DNA of 64,000 nucleotides from Burkholderia pseudomultivorans (GTDB lineage: Bacteria > Pseudomonadota > Gammaproteobacteria > Burkholderiales > Burkholderiaceae): NCBI RefSeq assembly GCF_902499075.1, contig NZ_CABVPP010000027.1, positions 23,938-87,937 of the forward strand, in the 5' to 3' direction. Every line of letters begins with the position of its first letter. The first letter of the stretch is position 1. Below are positions 49,429-59,800 of this stretch, piece after piece. A program made the translations under genes and the position numbers. The notes under the pieces were generated by a model. It had not been told where the DNA came from and searched no databases. It worked only from the letters and a program-made list of their open reading frames with translations.

Positions 49429-51105
49429 TCAGGCTCCGGTCTTATGGCGGGTGCGGGCGAGCAGGATCACGGGCGCGAGCCCGGCCAGCACGATCGCGAA
49501 CGCGGCGACCGCGCCTTCTTCATAGGTTCCGCGCGCGGCTTCCGCGTACAGCCAGGTCGCGAGCGTGTCGAAGTTCAGCGGACGCAGCAGCAGCGTGGCC
49601 GGCAGCTCCTTCATCGCATCGACGAATACCAGCAGCGCGCTCGTCGTGAGCGCGGGCCGCAGCAGCGGCAGGTGCACGCGGCGCAGCGTGCCGCCGGCCG
49701 TTTCGCCGAGCGAGCGCGCCGCCTGTTCGAGCGACGGCGGAATGCGCGCGAGACCGGCCTCGATGCTGCCGGCCGAGATCGCGAGAAAGCGCACGGTGTA
49801 CGCGATCACGAGTGCGGCCGCCGAGCCCATCAGCAGCAATCCGTCGCGGCCGAGCGCCGCGCCGAGCAGCCGGTCGAGCGCCGCGAGCGGAATCAGCAGG
49901 CCGATCGCGAGCACGGTGCCCGGCACCGCATAGCCGAGGCTCGCGACCCGCGCGGCGACGCGGGCCGGCCCGGCGCGCGCACTGTCGCGCTGCGCGCGCG
50001 CGGCCCACGCGACGACCAGCCCGCACGCGAGCGTGGCCACGGTGGCGGCGGTGGCGATCGTCAGCGTGTTGGCGAGCCCCGTCAGCAGCTGCGCGGACAC
50101 GCCGCCGACCAGATGCAGGCGCTTGCCGGTCTCGACCGCGAGATACGCGGCCGGCGCGCCGAAGCCGAGCAGCACCGGCAGCCAGCCGAGCACAGCCGCG
50201 CTCCATGCGGCCGCGCCCGTCAGGCGGCGCGGCGCGATCGGCCGCATGCGCCGACCGTGTGCGTAGCGCTGGCGGCGGCGCCCGTAGCGTTCGAGCGCGA
50301 TCATGCCGACGACGATCGCGAGCATCGCCAGCGCGATCTGCGCGGCGCCCGCGAGGTCGGAGCGCGTGATCCAGGTCGTATAGACGGAGACGGTCAGCGT
50401 CTGCACGCCGAGGAATTCGGACGCGCCGATGTCGTTCAGCGTTTCGAGCAGCGCGAGGCTGACGCCGACCGCGATCGCGGGCCGCGCGAGCGGCACGACG
50501 ACGCGCCAGAACGTCGCGATGCGCCCGGCGCCGAGCGTGCGCGCGGCTTCGAGCAGGCTCGCGGACTGCGTGACGAACATCGCGCGCGTGCTCAGGTACA
50601 CATACGGATACAGCACGAAGCCGAGCACGAACACCGCGCCGGGCAGCGAGCGCAGGTCGGGCAGCCGGAACTGGCGCGGGCTGTCGAAGCCGAGCAGCCA
50701 GCGGATCGCGCCCTGCACGGGGCCGATCGGGTGCAGCAGGTCGAGATAGGCGAACGCGACGATGTAGGTCGGTACCGCGAGCGGCAGCAGCAGCGCCCAG
50801 CTCAGCATGCGGCGGCCGGGGAAGTCGTATGCGGTGACGAGCCACGCGCAGCCGGTGCCGACGACCGACACGATCGCGCCGACGCCCGCGAGCAGCAGCA
50901 GCGTATTGGCGAGTGCCTGCGGCAGCACGAATTCGGCGAGATGTCGCCAGTGCGCGAGATCGGCGCCGAACGCGGCCGCGACGAGCACCGCGAGCGGCGC
51001 CGCGACTGCCGCGGCGATCACGAGCGCGCCGGCGAGCCATGCGCTGCCGGCGCGCGGCCGCAGGCGCGAGCGGTGCGCCGCGACGAACGGGACCTCAGTT
51101 GTCAA
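49429..51105 (-). CDS. fbpB: Ferric iron ABC transporter permease FbpB (fused two-domain)
   Basis: A 558-residue permease with about 12 hydrophobic segments and two copies of the binding-protein-dependent permease motif (YPYVYLSTRAMFVTQSASLL, EAARTLGAGRIATFWRVVVP; then EAGLARIPPSLEQAARSLGE, TAGGTLRRVHLPLLRPALTT), typical of FbpB where both halves are one polypeptide. The start drawn is TTG 51105, overlapping the fbpA stop by 11 bases; the exact start is uncertain because no ATG occurs early in frame. fbpC follows 4 bases after its stop. Confidence 0.88.
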   Translation of the reverse strand: MTTEVPFVAAHRSRLRPRAGSAWLAGALVIAAAVAAPLAVLVAAAFGADLAHWRHLAEFVLPQALANTLLLLAGVGAIVSVVGTGCAWLVTAYDFPGRRMLSWALLLPLAVPTYIVAFAYLDLLHPIGPVQGAIRWLLGFDSPRQFRLPDLRSLPGAVFVLGFVLYPYVYLSTRAMFVTQSASLLEAARTLGAGRIATFWRVVVPLARPAIAVGVSLALLETLNDIGASEFLGVQTLTVSVYTTWITRSDLAGAAQIALAMLAIVVGMIALERYGRRRQRYAHGRRMRPIAPRRLTGAAAWSAAVLGWLPVLLGFGAPAAYLAVETGKRLHLVGGVSAQLLTGLANTLTIATAATVATLACGLVVAWAARAQRDSARAGPARVAARVASLGYAVPGTVLAIGLLIPLAALDRLLGAALGRDGLLLMGSAAALVIAYTVRFLAISAGSIEAGLARIPPSLEQAARSLGETAGGTLRRVHLPLLRPALTTSALLVFVDAMKELPATLLLRPLNFDTLATWLYAEAARGTYEEGAVAAFAIVLAGLAPVILLARTRHKTGA

Positions 51106-52138
51106 CGCCGACCTTGTCGACGAGCTGGCTGGCCTGCTTGCGATGCTTCGCGATTTCCGCGAGCGGCAGCGGATCGATCTTCAGCTGACCGAAGCTCGCG
51201 ATGACGGGGTCGAGCTTCACGTTCGCGCGCACCGGATATTCGTAGTTCGCCTGCGCATACAGCGCCTGGGCTTCCGGCGACACGAGATATTCGAGCAGCT
51301 TCACCGCGTTGGCCTTGTGCGGCGCGTGCTTCGCGACCGTCGCGCCGCTGATGTTCACGTGCGTGCCGCCGCTCTTCGCGTTCGCGAAGGTCGGCCGCAC
51401 GACCTTGATCGCATCGCCCCACTTGCGCGCGTCGCTGCCCGGCTCGGCATGCTTCATGTGGCCGACGTAGTACGCGTTCGCGAGGCCGACGTCGCAGATG
51501 CCGCCGAGGATGTCGCGCGCGACGTCGCGATCGCCGCCGGTCGCCTTGCGCGCGAGGTTCGCCTTCACGCCGCGCAGCCATTGCTCGGTCGCGGCCTCGC
51601 CGTCGTGCGCGATCATCGCCGCGACGAGCGCGGTGTTGTACGGATGCTGGCCCGAGCGGATGCACACCTTGCCTTTCCATTTCGGATCGGCGAGATCCTC
51701 GTAGCGGAACGCGTCGACCTTCAGGTCCTTCTCGACGTACAGCACGCGGTCGCGCAGCGACAGCGCGTACCAGTCGCCCTGCGCGCTGCGCAGGTTCGCG
51801 GGGATCGCATCGTCGAGCACCTTCGAGCGGACCGGCTGCGTGAGCCCGCCGTCGACCAGGTCCAGCAGGTTGCCGACGTCGACCGTCATCAGCACGTCGG
51901 CCGGCGATTGCGCGCCTTCCGCCTTCACGCGTTCGAGCAGGCCGTCCTTCACGAACACGGTGTTGACCTTGACGCCGCTCTGCTTCGTGAACGCGTCGAT
52001 GAGCGGCTGGATCAGCTTCGGCTCGCGGGTGGTGTACAGGCTTACTTCCTCGGCGGCGTGCGCGAGCGGCGCGAAAGCGGCCGCGGCAACGGCGAGGGCG
52101 CCGGCGAGCGGCAGCAGGCGGAAACGCGGATTCGACAT
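51095..52138 (-). CDS. fbpA: Ferric iron ABC transporter substrate-binding protein FbpA
   Basis: A 347-residue periplasmic iron-binding protein. The signal peptide covers about residues 1-28 (LLPLAGALAVAAAAFAPLAH then AAEEVSLYT). Mature-protein features are EVSLYTTREPKLIQPLIDAF, GDWYALSLRDRVLYVEKDLK, KGKVCIRSGQHPYNTALVAA, GLANAYYVGHMKHAEPGSDA and ANYEYPVRANVKLDP; the paired tyrosines near NAYY are the usual iron ligands. First gene of fbpABC; a Fur box is about 107 bases upstream of the start. It overlaps the fbpB start. Confidence 0.92.
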   Translation of the reverse strand: MSNPRFRLLPLAGALAVAAAAFAPLAHAAEEVSLYTTREPKLIQPLIDAFTKQSGVKVNTVFVKDGLLERVKAEGAQSPADVLMTVDVGNLLDLVDGGLTQPVRSKVLDDAIPANLRSAQGDWYALSLRDRVLYVEKDLKVDAFRYEDLADPKWKGKVCIRSGQHPYNTALVAAMIAHDGEAATEQWLRGVKANLARKATGGDRDVARDILGGICDVGLANAYYVGHMKHAEPGSDARKWGDAIKVVRPTFANAKSGGTHVNISGATVAKHAPHKANAVKLLEYLVSPEAQALYAQANYEYPVRANVKLDPVIASFGQLKIDPLPLAEIAKHRKQASQLVDKVGVDN

Positions 52139-52244
52139 GGAGACTCCGGAGCGGCAGGCAGACGGTGGAATGCGCCGGGCGCGCCTGCCGCTCGCGCAGC
52201 CCGGAACATTACGAAATGTAAGACTCCGGATTCTAGATCGAAAT

Positions 52245-52263
52245 GGGAATGATTATCAAATGA
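52245..52263 (-). promoter_or_regulatory. Fur box before fbpA
   Basis: GGGAATGATTATCAAATGA matches the Fur consensus in its AATGATTATCA core, within an AT-rich island of about 30 bases. It lies between divergent fbpA and the small-membrane-protein gene at 52380. It should make fbpABC iron-repressed and could also affect the small gene. Confidence 0.68.
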
Positions 52264-52379
52264 AAGCTTTGTGCAGGTCGCGTGCCGCGGGCGCGAAACG
52301 GCGGGCGACGACGCGTCGCACGGCGCGCGCAAGCGCGTAGAATGCCCGCTTCGATGAATTTGACGGAGTCGCCCCGACC

Positions 52380-52541
52380 ATGAACGATCAGCGCAAGAAG
52401 AACCCTGTCCGCAACGTGAGCATCCTGATCGTCGTGGCCGTGCTGCTCGTGATCGGGACCATCCTGTACAACGCGATCTCGCAGAAGCGCGCGTACGACG
52501 AAGCCCATCCGGCCGAGGCCGCGAGCGCGGCGTCGCACTGA
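52380..52541 (+). CDS. Small single-pass membrane protein
   Basis: A 53-residue protein beginning MNDQRKKNPVRNVSILIVVA. It has a basic N terminus, one membrane helix (about residues 13-33, VSILIVVAVLLVIGTILYNA) and a soluble Ala-rich tail (HPAEAASAASH). Reasonable spacing and a clear topology support coding, but no family was recognised; it is too short for many gene finders. It is divergent from fbpA, with the Fur box between them. Confidence 0.6.
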   Translation: MNDQRKKNPVRNVSILIVVAVLLVIGTILYNAISQKRAYDEAHPAEAASAASH

Positions 52542-52690
52542 ACCGGGCAGCGCGGCATACGGGCCCGGCGCTGCCGCGCGATGCGCGGGCCGGGCCGACA
52601 AGGTGCGGCGCGCATCACGGCGAATGCCGCGCTGCGCGCCGGGAGCAGGGGACGCGCCGAAGCCGGCGCATCGCGCGGGTCAGTCGTGCG

Positions 52691-54058
52691 TCAACGTGAC
52701 GCAGCGGCGAACTTCGGGCGGATCCGCGCGTAGAACAGCGCCGCGAGCAGCGCGAGCCAGGCCGCGCCGACATAGAGCGCGACGCGCGTGTCCTCGAACC
52801 AGCCGAGCATCACGATCACGAAGCCCATGAACGCGATCGTCAGCGCGGGCGCGACCGGCCACAGCGGCACCTTGAACTTCAGCGCCGCGACTTCCGCGGC
52901 CGGCAGGCGCCGGCGCATCGCGACCTGCGACAGCAGGATCATCAGCCACACCCACACGGTCGCGAACGTCGCGATCGCCGCGACCATCAGGAACACGTCC
53001 TTCGGCATCAGGTAGTTCAGCACGACGCCGACCAGCAGCGCGCCGGCCATCACCAGCACCGTGACCCACGGCACGCCGTGGCGCGACGTCGTCATCAGCA
53101 CGCGCGGTGCCTGGCCCTGGCGCGCCATCCCGAACATCATCCGCCCCGCGCCGAAGATGTCGCTGTTGATCGCCGAGATCGCCGCGCTGATCACGACGAG
53201 GTTCAGGATCGTCGCGGCCGACTTCACGCCGAGCGTCGAGAAGATCTGCACGAACGGGCTGCCTTCGCTGCCGACGCCGGTCCACGGGCTGATCGACATC
53301 AGCACGACCATGGTCAGCACATAGAACAGCAGGATCCGTGCGGGCACCGCGTTGATCGCGCGCGGAATCACGCGCTCCGGATCCTTCGCTTCGCCGGCGC
53401 TCATCCCGATCACCTCGATGCCGCCGTACGCGAAGATCACGACCGACAGCGACGCGATCAGCCCGCCGAAACCGTTCGGCAGGAAACCGCCGTGGCTCCA
53501 CAGGTTCGCGAAGCTCGGCGCATCGGCCGAATGGCCGAAGTGCATGCCGGCGAGCAGGATCGCGACGCCGCCGCCGATCATCGCGACGATCGCGCCGACC
53601 TTGACGATCGACAGCCAGAACTCGAGTTCGCCGAACACCTTCACGTGGCACAGGTTCAGCCCGCAGATGACGGCCACCACGCCGAGCACCCAGATCCACT
53701 GCGGGACGCCCGGAAACCAGAAGCCCATGTAGATGCCGAACGCGGTGATGTCGGCGATCGCGACGATCACCATTTCGAGCGTGTAGGTCCAGCCGGTGAC
53801 GAAGCCCGCGAACGGCCCGAGGTTTTCGGTCGCGTAGTGGCCGAACGACCCGGCGACGGGGTCGCGCACGGCCATTTCGCCGAGCGCGCGCATCACCATG
53901 TAGACGGCCGCGCCGCCGAGGATGTACGCCAGGATCACCGCCGGGCCCGCGAGCTGGATCGCCGACGCCGAGCCGTAGAACAGGCCGGTGCCGATCGCCG
54001 AGCCCAGCGCGAGAAAGCGGATGTGCCGCGCGCTCAGATGGCGCTGCAAGTTCTTCAT
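52691..54058 (-). CDS. AAT-family amino-acid permease (histidine/proline-type)
   Basis: A 455-residue amino-acid/polyamine/organocation family transporter with 12 predicted membrane segments. The start [80 protein letters not shown] and [15 protein letters not shown] match the AAT family (ProY, HutT, CycA, AroP relatives). The ATG at 54058 lies about 53 bases from a perfect 28-bp palindrome of HutC/GntR type, which suggests histidine or a related compound as substrate. Length is normal. Confidence 0.9.
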   Translation of the reverse strand: MKNLQRHLSARHIRFLALGSAIGTGLFYGSASAIQLAGPAVILAYILGGAAVYMVMRALGEMAVRDPVAGSFGHYATENLGPFAGFVTGWTYTLEMVIVAIADITAFGIYMGFWFPGVPQWIWVLGVVAVICGLNLCHVKVFGELEFWLSIVKVGAIVAMIGGGVAILLAGMHFGHSADAPSFANLWSHGGFLPNGFGGLIASLSVVIFAYGGIEVIGMSAGEAKDPERVIPRAINAVPARILLFYVLTMVVLMSISPWTGVGSEGSPFVQIFSTLGVKSAATILNLVVISAAISAINSDIFGAGRMMFGMARQGQAPRVLMTTSRHGVPWVTVLVMAGALLVGVVLNYLMPKDVFLMVAAIATFATVWVWLMILLSQVAMRRRLPAAEVAALKFKVPLWPVAPALTIAFMGFVIVMLGWFEDTRVALYVGAAWLALLAALFYARIRPKFAAASR

Positions 54059-54110
54059 CGAGTCTCCGATATCGTTTTCCGACAGACCGGGCGGACCATG
54101 CCGATCCGGT

Positions 54111-54138
54111 CGTTTAAGTTGTATATACAACTTAAACG
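54111..54138. promoter_or_regulatory. Perfect 28-bp palindrome, probable operator of the amino-acid permease
   Basis: The arm CGTTTAAGTTGTAT is followed directly by its reverse complement ATACAACTTAAACG. The core TTGTATATACAA is the type of site bound by GntR/HutC-family repressors. It is about 53 bases upstream of the permease start. No such repressor is encoded in the window. Confidence 0.8.
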
Positions 54139-54352
54139 TGAGCGAATGATAACAAGCCGGGTCGGGTGACCGGAATCGGGTATTCCCTGACTGGCGCGAC
54201 GGCCGAAATCGGGGTGCGCGTGCGCGCGTGCGGCGCGTGCGGCGCGTGCGGGTCATGCGCGAGACATGGGCGGCAGGCAAGGGGATGCGACGGGATTCGG
54301 GGGCGCCGGCGGCGGCCCCGCAGCGTGCGGGCCGGCCACCGGCGGCAGGACG

Positions 54353-56644
54353 TCAGGCGGGCAGGCGGATCACGCTCGCATCCTTGCGGATCAGCAGCGA
54401 CGACGCGAGCATCTGCTTGCACTGGTGCGCGAGCACCTTCAGGTCGTGCGTGAGCTCGGCGCCCACCGCGTCGGATTTCTCAGCGGACACGACCATCGCG
54501 TCGAGGTCGCGCGTGATCTGTCTGGTCGTCTCCAGTTGATCCGCGGGCGGCGGCTCGCCAGCCTCGGCCTTCTCGAGGTTGTCGAGCACCGCGGCGAGGC
54601 CGCGATGCAGCGCGTCGTCCGGCAGCACGCTGCCGTCGGCCGCGCACGCGCTGCGGATCAGCGGCGCGGCCGCGGTGATCTGCGCGCCGAGCACGTGCGT
54701 TTGCACCAGCAGGTCGTTCAGCTCCGGCACGAAACGCTGGTGCGCCTTCGGCTCGATCATCATCCGCTGGAAGGCCTGGCCGAGGTTCGCGAACGCGATG
54801 TTCACGTCCTTGCGCGCGAGGCGGTACCGATAGTCGTCGTCGAGGCTCGCGGCCGGCGCCTCGATCGTCGCGGCGACGCCGGGCACGACGGCCGCGCCGT
54901 CGGCGACCGGCACGGGCGGCGGCGACGCGCCGCGGCCGGCGCGCCAGACGGCTTCGAAATACTTGCGGGTCGCCGTCAGCATGTCGGTCACCAGCTTGCC
55001 CATCAGCCGGTATTCCCAGTACGGGAACAGCCGGCTCGCGGCGATCGCGATCATGCAGCCGACCACGGTGTCGATCGCGCGCTCGCCGATGATGCGCATG
55101 TTGCCCGGCGCGAGCAGGTGGAACATCAGCAACACGTACGACGACGTGAACACGACGCTCGCCGCGTAATTGAACAGCAGCAGGCTGTAGCTCATCACCA
55201 TCGAGCCGAACATCATCGCGATCAGCAGGTGCGGATCCTTGACCGTGTAGATCAGCGCGAGGCTCGCCGCGCAGCCGATCAGCGTGCCGATGATCCGCTG
55301 CGCGTTGCGCTGCTTGGTCAGCGAATAGCCGGGCTTCAGGATGATGATGCTGGTCATCACGATCCAGTACGCGTTCGTGAGCGGCAGCAGCCGGCCGAGC
55401 CAGAAGCCGACCGCCACCGCGATCGTCACGCGCAGCGCGTGGCGAAAGCTCGGCGAGCGCATGTTCAGGTTCGAGAAGATCAGCAGCGGCGACATCCGGC
55501 GGCGCTGCAGGAAACGCGTGAGCGCCTTGTCGATCTTCAGTTCGGTCTGCTGCGGGTCGGCGTGGCCGGACAGGTTGCGCCGCATCCGCTCGATCATGCG
55601 CGTCGCGCTCCAGATGCGCCGGAACGTCGCGAGCACGGCCGCATACGCTTCCGCGTTGGTGGTCGGGAAGTTCTTCTTGCGCATCAGCTCGATCTCGTAC
55701 TCGATCGCGCGCAGCTCGGCCTTCACGCTGATGCGCGAATGCGGCGTGCGGTTCTCGAGCACCGCGAGGCCGATCTCCTCGAGATCGGCGGCCGCCTTGC
55801 CGAGCAGGTCGCGGTAGAAGATGATCAGGTCCGAGCCGCCGAACGTGTTGCGCACGAGCGGGTAGTCGGTGTGCGCGCCGACGAACAGCTCGTGCAGGTC
55901 GACGCTGTTGATGAACAGGTTGTACATCGTCGTGCGGCCCGGGTCGAGCTTGCCGCGGCGCAGCTTCGGCAGGTTGCGCAGTACGATGTCGCGCGCGGTT
56001 TCCTGCGTTTCGACCGCGGTGATCTGCTTCGCGACGAGATTGCGGTAGCACTCGTCGAGATCGGCGTCGAGATCGTAGAACTGCGCGCGCGCGAGCAGGT
56101 AGTCGGCGCAGGCGAACAGGCTTTCGGCCAGCGCCTGCTGCTCGATGCGGCGCGCCTGCCATTGCGACACGAGCGTCGCCCAGTACGTGTACCAGAGGCC
56201 GCCCGCGAGAATCCAGCCGGCGTTGATGAACGCCTGCAGCGGCGTGAGCTTCTCCTCGAGCGTCATCACCATCATGAACAGCGTCGCGAAACTGATCTGC
56301 GGCCAGCGGTTGCCGTAGACGACGATCAGCGACAGCACGAACGTGAGCGGCACGATCGTCAGCCACAGCGCGAAGATGTTCGGCGTCGCGAGGCCCGTCG
56401 CGAGCGCGGCGAGGCCGCCGATCACGCTGCACGCGAGCATTTCGTTGTGCTTGTACTTGAGCGGGCCCGGCATGTCGACGACGCACGCGCCGAGCGCGCC
56501 CGTCGAGATCGTGAAACCGAGATCGCGGTTGTGAAACACGATCAGGCACAGCACCGCCGGCAGCGACACGCCGACCGCGATCCGCAGTCCGCCGAAAAAG
56601 TACTGACTGTAGAAAAACTTTCTGATTTCGACCGAATAGCGCAT
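54353..56644 (-). CDS. FUSC-family inner-membrane transporter (YccS/AaeB-like)
   Basis: A 763-residue fusaric acid resistance-type membrane protein. The N-terminal membrane block covers about residues 15-160 (VGVSLPAVLCLIVFHNRDLG, FALWLTIVPLTFVLSLIVVY). A long cytoplasmic stretch with charged helices follows, then a second block near 410-545 (IAVAVGFWLGRLLPLTNAYW, IVMTSIIILKPGYSLTKQRN). The C-terminal cytoplasmic tail (about 590-763) is helical. Such proteins export aromatic acids or modulate envelope physiology; substrate unknown. The ATG at 56644 begins MRYSVEIRKF; an upstream extension to 56725 is unlikely. Divergent from recC. Confidence 0.88.
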   Translation of the reverse strand: MRYSVEIRKFFYSQYFFGGLRIAVGVSLPAVLCLIVFHNRDLGFTISTGALGACVVDMPGPLKYKHNEMLACSVIGGLAALATGLATPNIFALWLTIVPLTFVLSLIVVYGNRWPQISFATLFMMVMTLEEKLTPLQAFINAGWILAGGLWYTYWATLVSQWQARRIEQQALAESLFACADYLLARAQFYDLDADLDECYRNLVAKQITAVETQETARDIVLRNLPKLRRGKLDPGRTTMYNLFINSVDLHELFVGAHTDYPLVRNTFGGSDLIIFYRDLLGKAAADLEEIGLAVLENRTPHSRISVKAELRAIEYEIELMRKKNFPTTNAEAYAAVLATFRRIWSATRMIERMRRNLSGHADPQQTELKIDKALTRFLQRRRMSPLLIFSNLNMRSPSFRHALRVTIAVAVGFWLGRLLPLTNAYWIVMTSIIILKPGYSLTKQRNAQRIIGTLIGCAASLALIYTVKDPHLLIAMMFGSMVMSYSLLLFNYAASVVFTSSYVLLMFHLLAPGNMRIIGERAIDTVVGCMIAIAASRLFPYWEYRLMGKLVTDMLTATRKYFEAVWRAGRGASPPPVPVADGAAVVPGVAATIEAPAASLDDDYRYRLARKDVNIAFANLGQAFQRMMIEPKAHQRFVPELNDLLVQTHVLGAQITAAAPLIRSACAADGSVLPDDALHRGLAAVLDNLEKAEAGEPPPADQLETTRQITRDLDAMVVSAEKSDAVGAELTHDLKVLAHQCKQMLASSLLIRKDASVIRLPA

Positions 56645-56686
56645 CGATGGGCTGAATGGCTGACGAAGACGCCCGGGGGCGGCGAT

Positions 56687-56714
56687 TTGACTGGCGACGA
56701 GTCTATCGTATTTC
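56687..56714 (+). promoter_or_regulatory. Possible recC promoter
   Basis: TTGACT (56687-56692) and TATTTC (56709-56714) with a 16-base spacer lie about 115 bases upstream of recC. Weak -10 element; low confidence. Confidence 0.33.
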
Positions 56715-56826
56715 GCGGTCCGCAAAACCAGGCCTTCCGGACGATGCTCGCCGCGACGGTCCTTTTGCTATCCTTGGGGAACCCGTTCGCCCGGCCCGGC
56801 CGGCGCGAGGCTCCAACATCCGCTTC

Positions 56827-59800
56827 ATGCTCCAGCTCTTCTATTCGAATCGCCACGAAACGCTGGCCGACGCGCTGCTCGACGATCTGGCCGCGTTCCC
56901 GGCTCGCAACGGCCCATGGGCGCCGCAGCAAATCATCGTGCCGAGCGCGGCGCTGCGGCGTCGTCTCGAACTCGACATCGCCGCGCGCCACGGCGTGTGC
57001 GCGAATGTCGAATTCACGTATCTCGCGCAATGGCTGTGGACGCAGATCGGCCGCGTGCTGACGGTGCCCGCACGCTCGCCGTTCGCGCCCGACCGCCTCG
57101 TGTGGCGCTGCTACCGATTGTTCGCGCAGGCGGCCGACGGCGCGCCGTGGCTCGCGTCGCCGCGGCTCGCCGCCTATCTGTCCGCGTCCGACGATGCGAT
57201 GCGTTACGAGCTGGCGCACCGCGTCGCGACCGTGCTCGATCATTACCTGACCTATCGGCCCGAATGGCTCGCCGCGTGGCAGGCCGGCGAGTCGGTGCTG
57301 GCCGGCGACGGCGCGCCGCGCGGGATCGGCGATGCCGCGCGCGACGACGAGCGCTGGCAGGCCGCGCTGTGGCGCGCGCTGCTCGCGGAGCTGAGCGACA
57401 GCGGCACGCCGCCCGCGCATCGATTCCTGGTCGAAGCGCGCCATCTCGATGCCGACGCGCTCGCGCGGATCGACTGGCCCGAATCGGTCAGCGTGTTCGC
57501 GCTGCCGACGATGCCGCCGTTGCATATCGCGCTGCTGCGCGAGCTGTCGCGCTGGATCGACGTGCGCGTCTATGCGCTGAACCCGTGCCGCGAGTTCTGG
57601 TTCGACATCGTGACCGCGGCGCATGCCGAGGCGCTCGACGCGGCCGGCCGGCTCGACTATCAGGAAGTCGGCCATCCGCTGCTGGCGGAATGGGGCCGGC
57701 AGACGCAGGCGCAGCTGCACATGCTGCACGAGCTTACCGAAAGCGCGGCGCTCGGCGATGCATCGCGGTTCGTCGAGAATCCCGCGCCGACCTGGCTCGC
57801 GCGCGTGCAGAACGCGATCCTCGAACTGCAACCGGAGGCCGAACTCGGCCCGCCGCCGGCCGAGCGCGGCATCGAGGTGCATGTGTGCCACAGCCTCGCG
57901 CGCCAGCTCGAAGTGCTGCACGACCGCCTGCTCGCGTGGTTCGACGCGGACCCGAGCCTGCAGCCGTCCGACGTGCTGGTCGCGGTCGCCGATCTCGCGG
58001 CGGCCGGGCCGCTGATCGACGCGGTGTTCGGCACGGCCGGCGCCGGCGGCGCGCGCGTGCCTTACCGGATCACCGGCCTGCCGCCGTCGCAGGCGAACCC
58101 GGTCGCGCGCGTGCTGCTCGACTGGCTCGCGCTGCCGGACCGGCAGGTCGGCGCGCCGGAACTGGTCGAATGGCTGCGCGTCGATGCGGTGGCGGCCCGC
58201 TACGGGATCGACGCGAACGCGCTCGAGACGGTGCAGACCTGGCTCGCGGCGGCCGGCGCGCGGCGCGGGCTCGCGCCGGTCGCGCACGACGACGCGGCCG
58301 TGCCGGCGCCGCGCCATACGTTCGCCGATGCGCTCGCGCGGCTGTTTCTCGGCTATGCGATGCCCGACGGCGCCGCGCCGGTCGGCGCGTGGCTGCCGAT
58401 CGAGGCGGCCACCGGCAGCGAGGCCGAGCTGCTCGGCCGGCTCGCGCGCTTCACCGACGATCTCGACGGCTTTGCGCGACGGCTGGCCGACGCGCACACG
58501 CCGCGCGCGTGGAGCGAACTGTTCGCCGACACGCTCGCGCGCTTCTTCGACTCGGGCGCGGCCTACGCGGACGCGCTCGCGGGCGTGCGCGACGCGCTCG
58601 ACGCGATGCTGGCCGCGATGACCGAAGGCGCGGCCGACGAGGCGCTGCCGGCGGCCGTCGTGCGCGCGGGCCTCGCCGCGGCGCTCGACGATCCCGCGCG
58701 CGGCGGGGTGCCGTGGGGCGGCGTCACGTTTTCGTCGCTGACGAGCCTGCGCGGGCTGCCGTATCGCGTCGTGTGCCTGCTCGGGATGGACGACGGCGTG
58801 CTGCCGAGCCTCGCGCGCGCGGACGAATTCGACCTGATGGCCGTGCTGCCGAAGCTCGGCGACCGGCAGCGCCGCGACGACGAGCGCAACCTGTTCCTCG
58901 ACCTGCTGCTGGCCGCGCGCGACCGGCTGCTGATCGCGTACACCGGACGCAGCATTCGCGACAACGCGCCGCTGCCGCCCGCGGCGCTCGTCGACGAACT
59001 GCTCGACCATCTCGCGCTTGTCACGGCCGGGCCCGACGCCGCGCCGGACGCGGTCGACGCCGCGCGCCGCGCGTTCATCGTCGAGCATCCGCTGCAGCCG
59101 TTCGCGGCCGCGTATTTCCGGCCCGACAGCGCGCTGGTGTCGTACGACGCCGAACGCGCGACGCTCGCGTCGCTGCTGGCCGCCGACGCGTCGCGCGACG
59201 GGCCGCGCGAGCAGCCGTTCTTCGCGCAGCCGCTGCCGCCCGAGCCGGTCGAGCCGGTCGCGTTCAGCGAGTTCGAACGCTTCTGGCGCCACCCCGCGCG
59301 CGCGTTGCTGCGCGCGCGCCTCGGCATCGTGCTGGCCGATGCGCAGGCCGAACTGCTCGATACCGAGCCGTTCGCGCTCGACTTCGCCGGCAGCGACGCG
59401 CTCGCCGCGCGCGTGCTGCCGCTGCTGATCGAATCGGACGAAGCGCGCGTGCACGACCACGCGCTGCGCATCGCGGACGCGAGCCCCGAGTTGCCGGGCG
59501 GCGCGACCGGCGCCGTGTGGCGCGACCAGGCGCTCGGCTCGCTGTCGCAGCTCGCGTCGAACGTGCGCCGCGCGCTCGCAGACGGCACCGAGCGGCGGCC
59601 GTTCGCGCTCGACATCATGCCGGCGTGGCCCGACACCGGGCAGGCGCTGTTCGGCGCCGACGACGCGGCGCTGTCGCGCGACGCGCTGGGTGCGCCGCTC
59701 GAACTGCACGGCACGCTGAACCGGCTGACGCCGGCCGGGCAGATCATCTATCGCTATGCGCGGCCGAGCGCACGCGACTATTTGTCCGCGTGGCTCGCGC

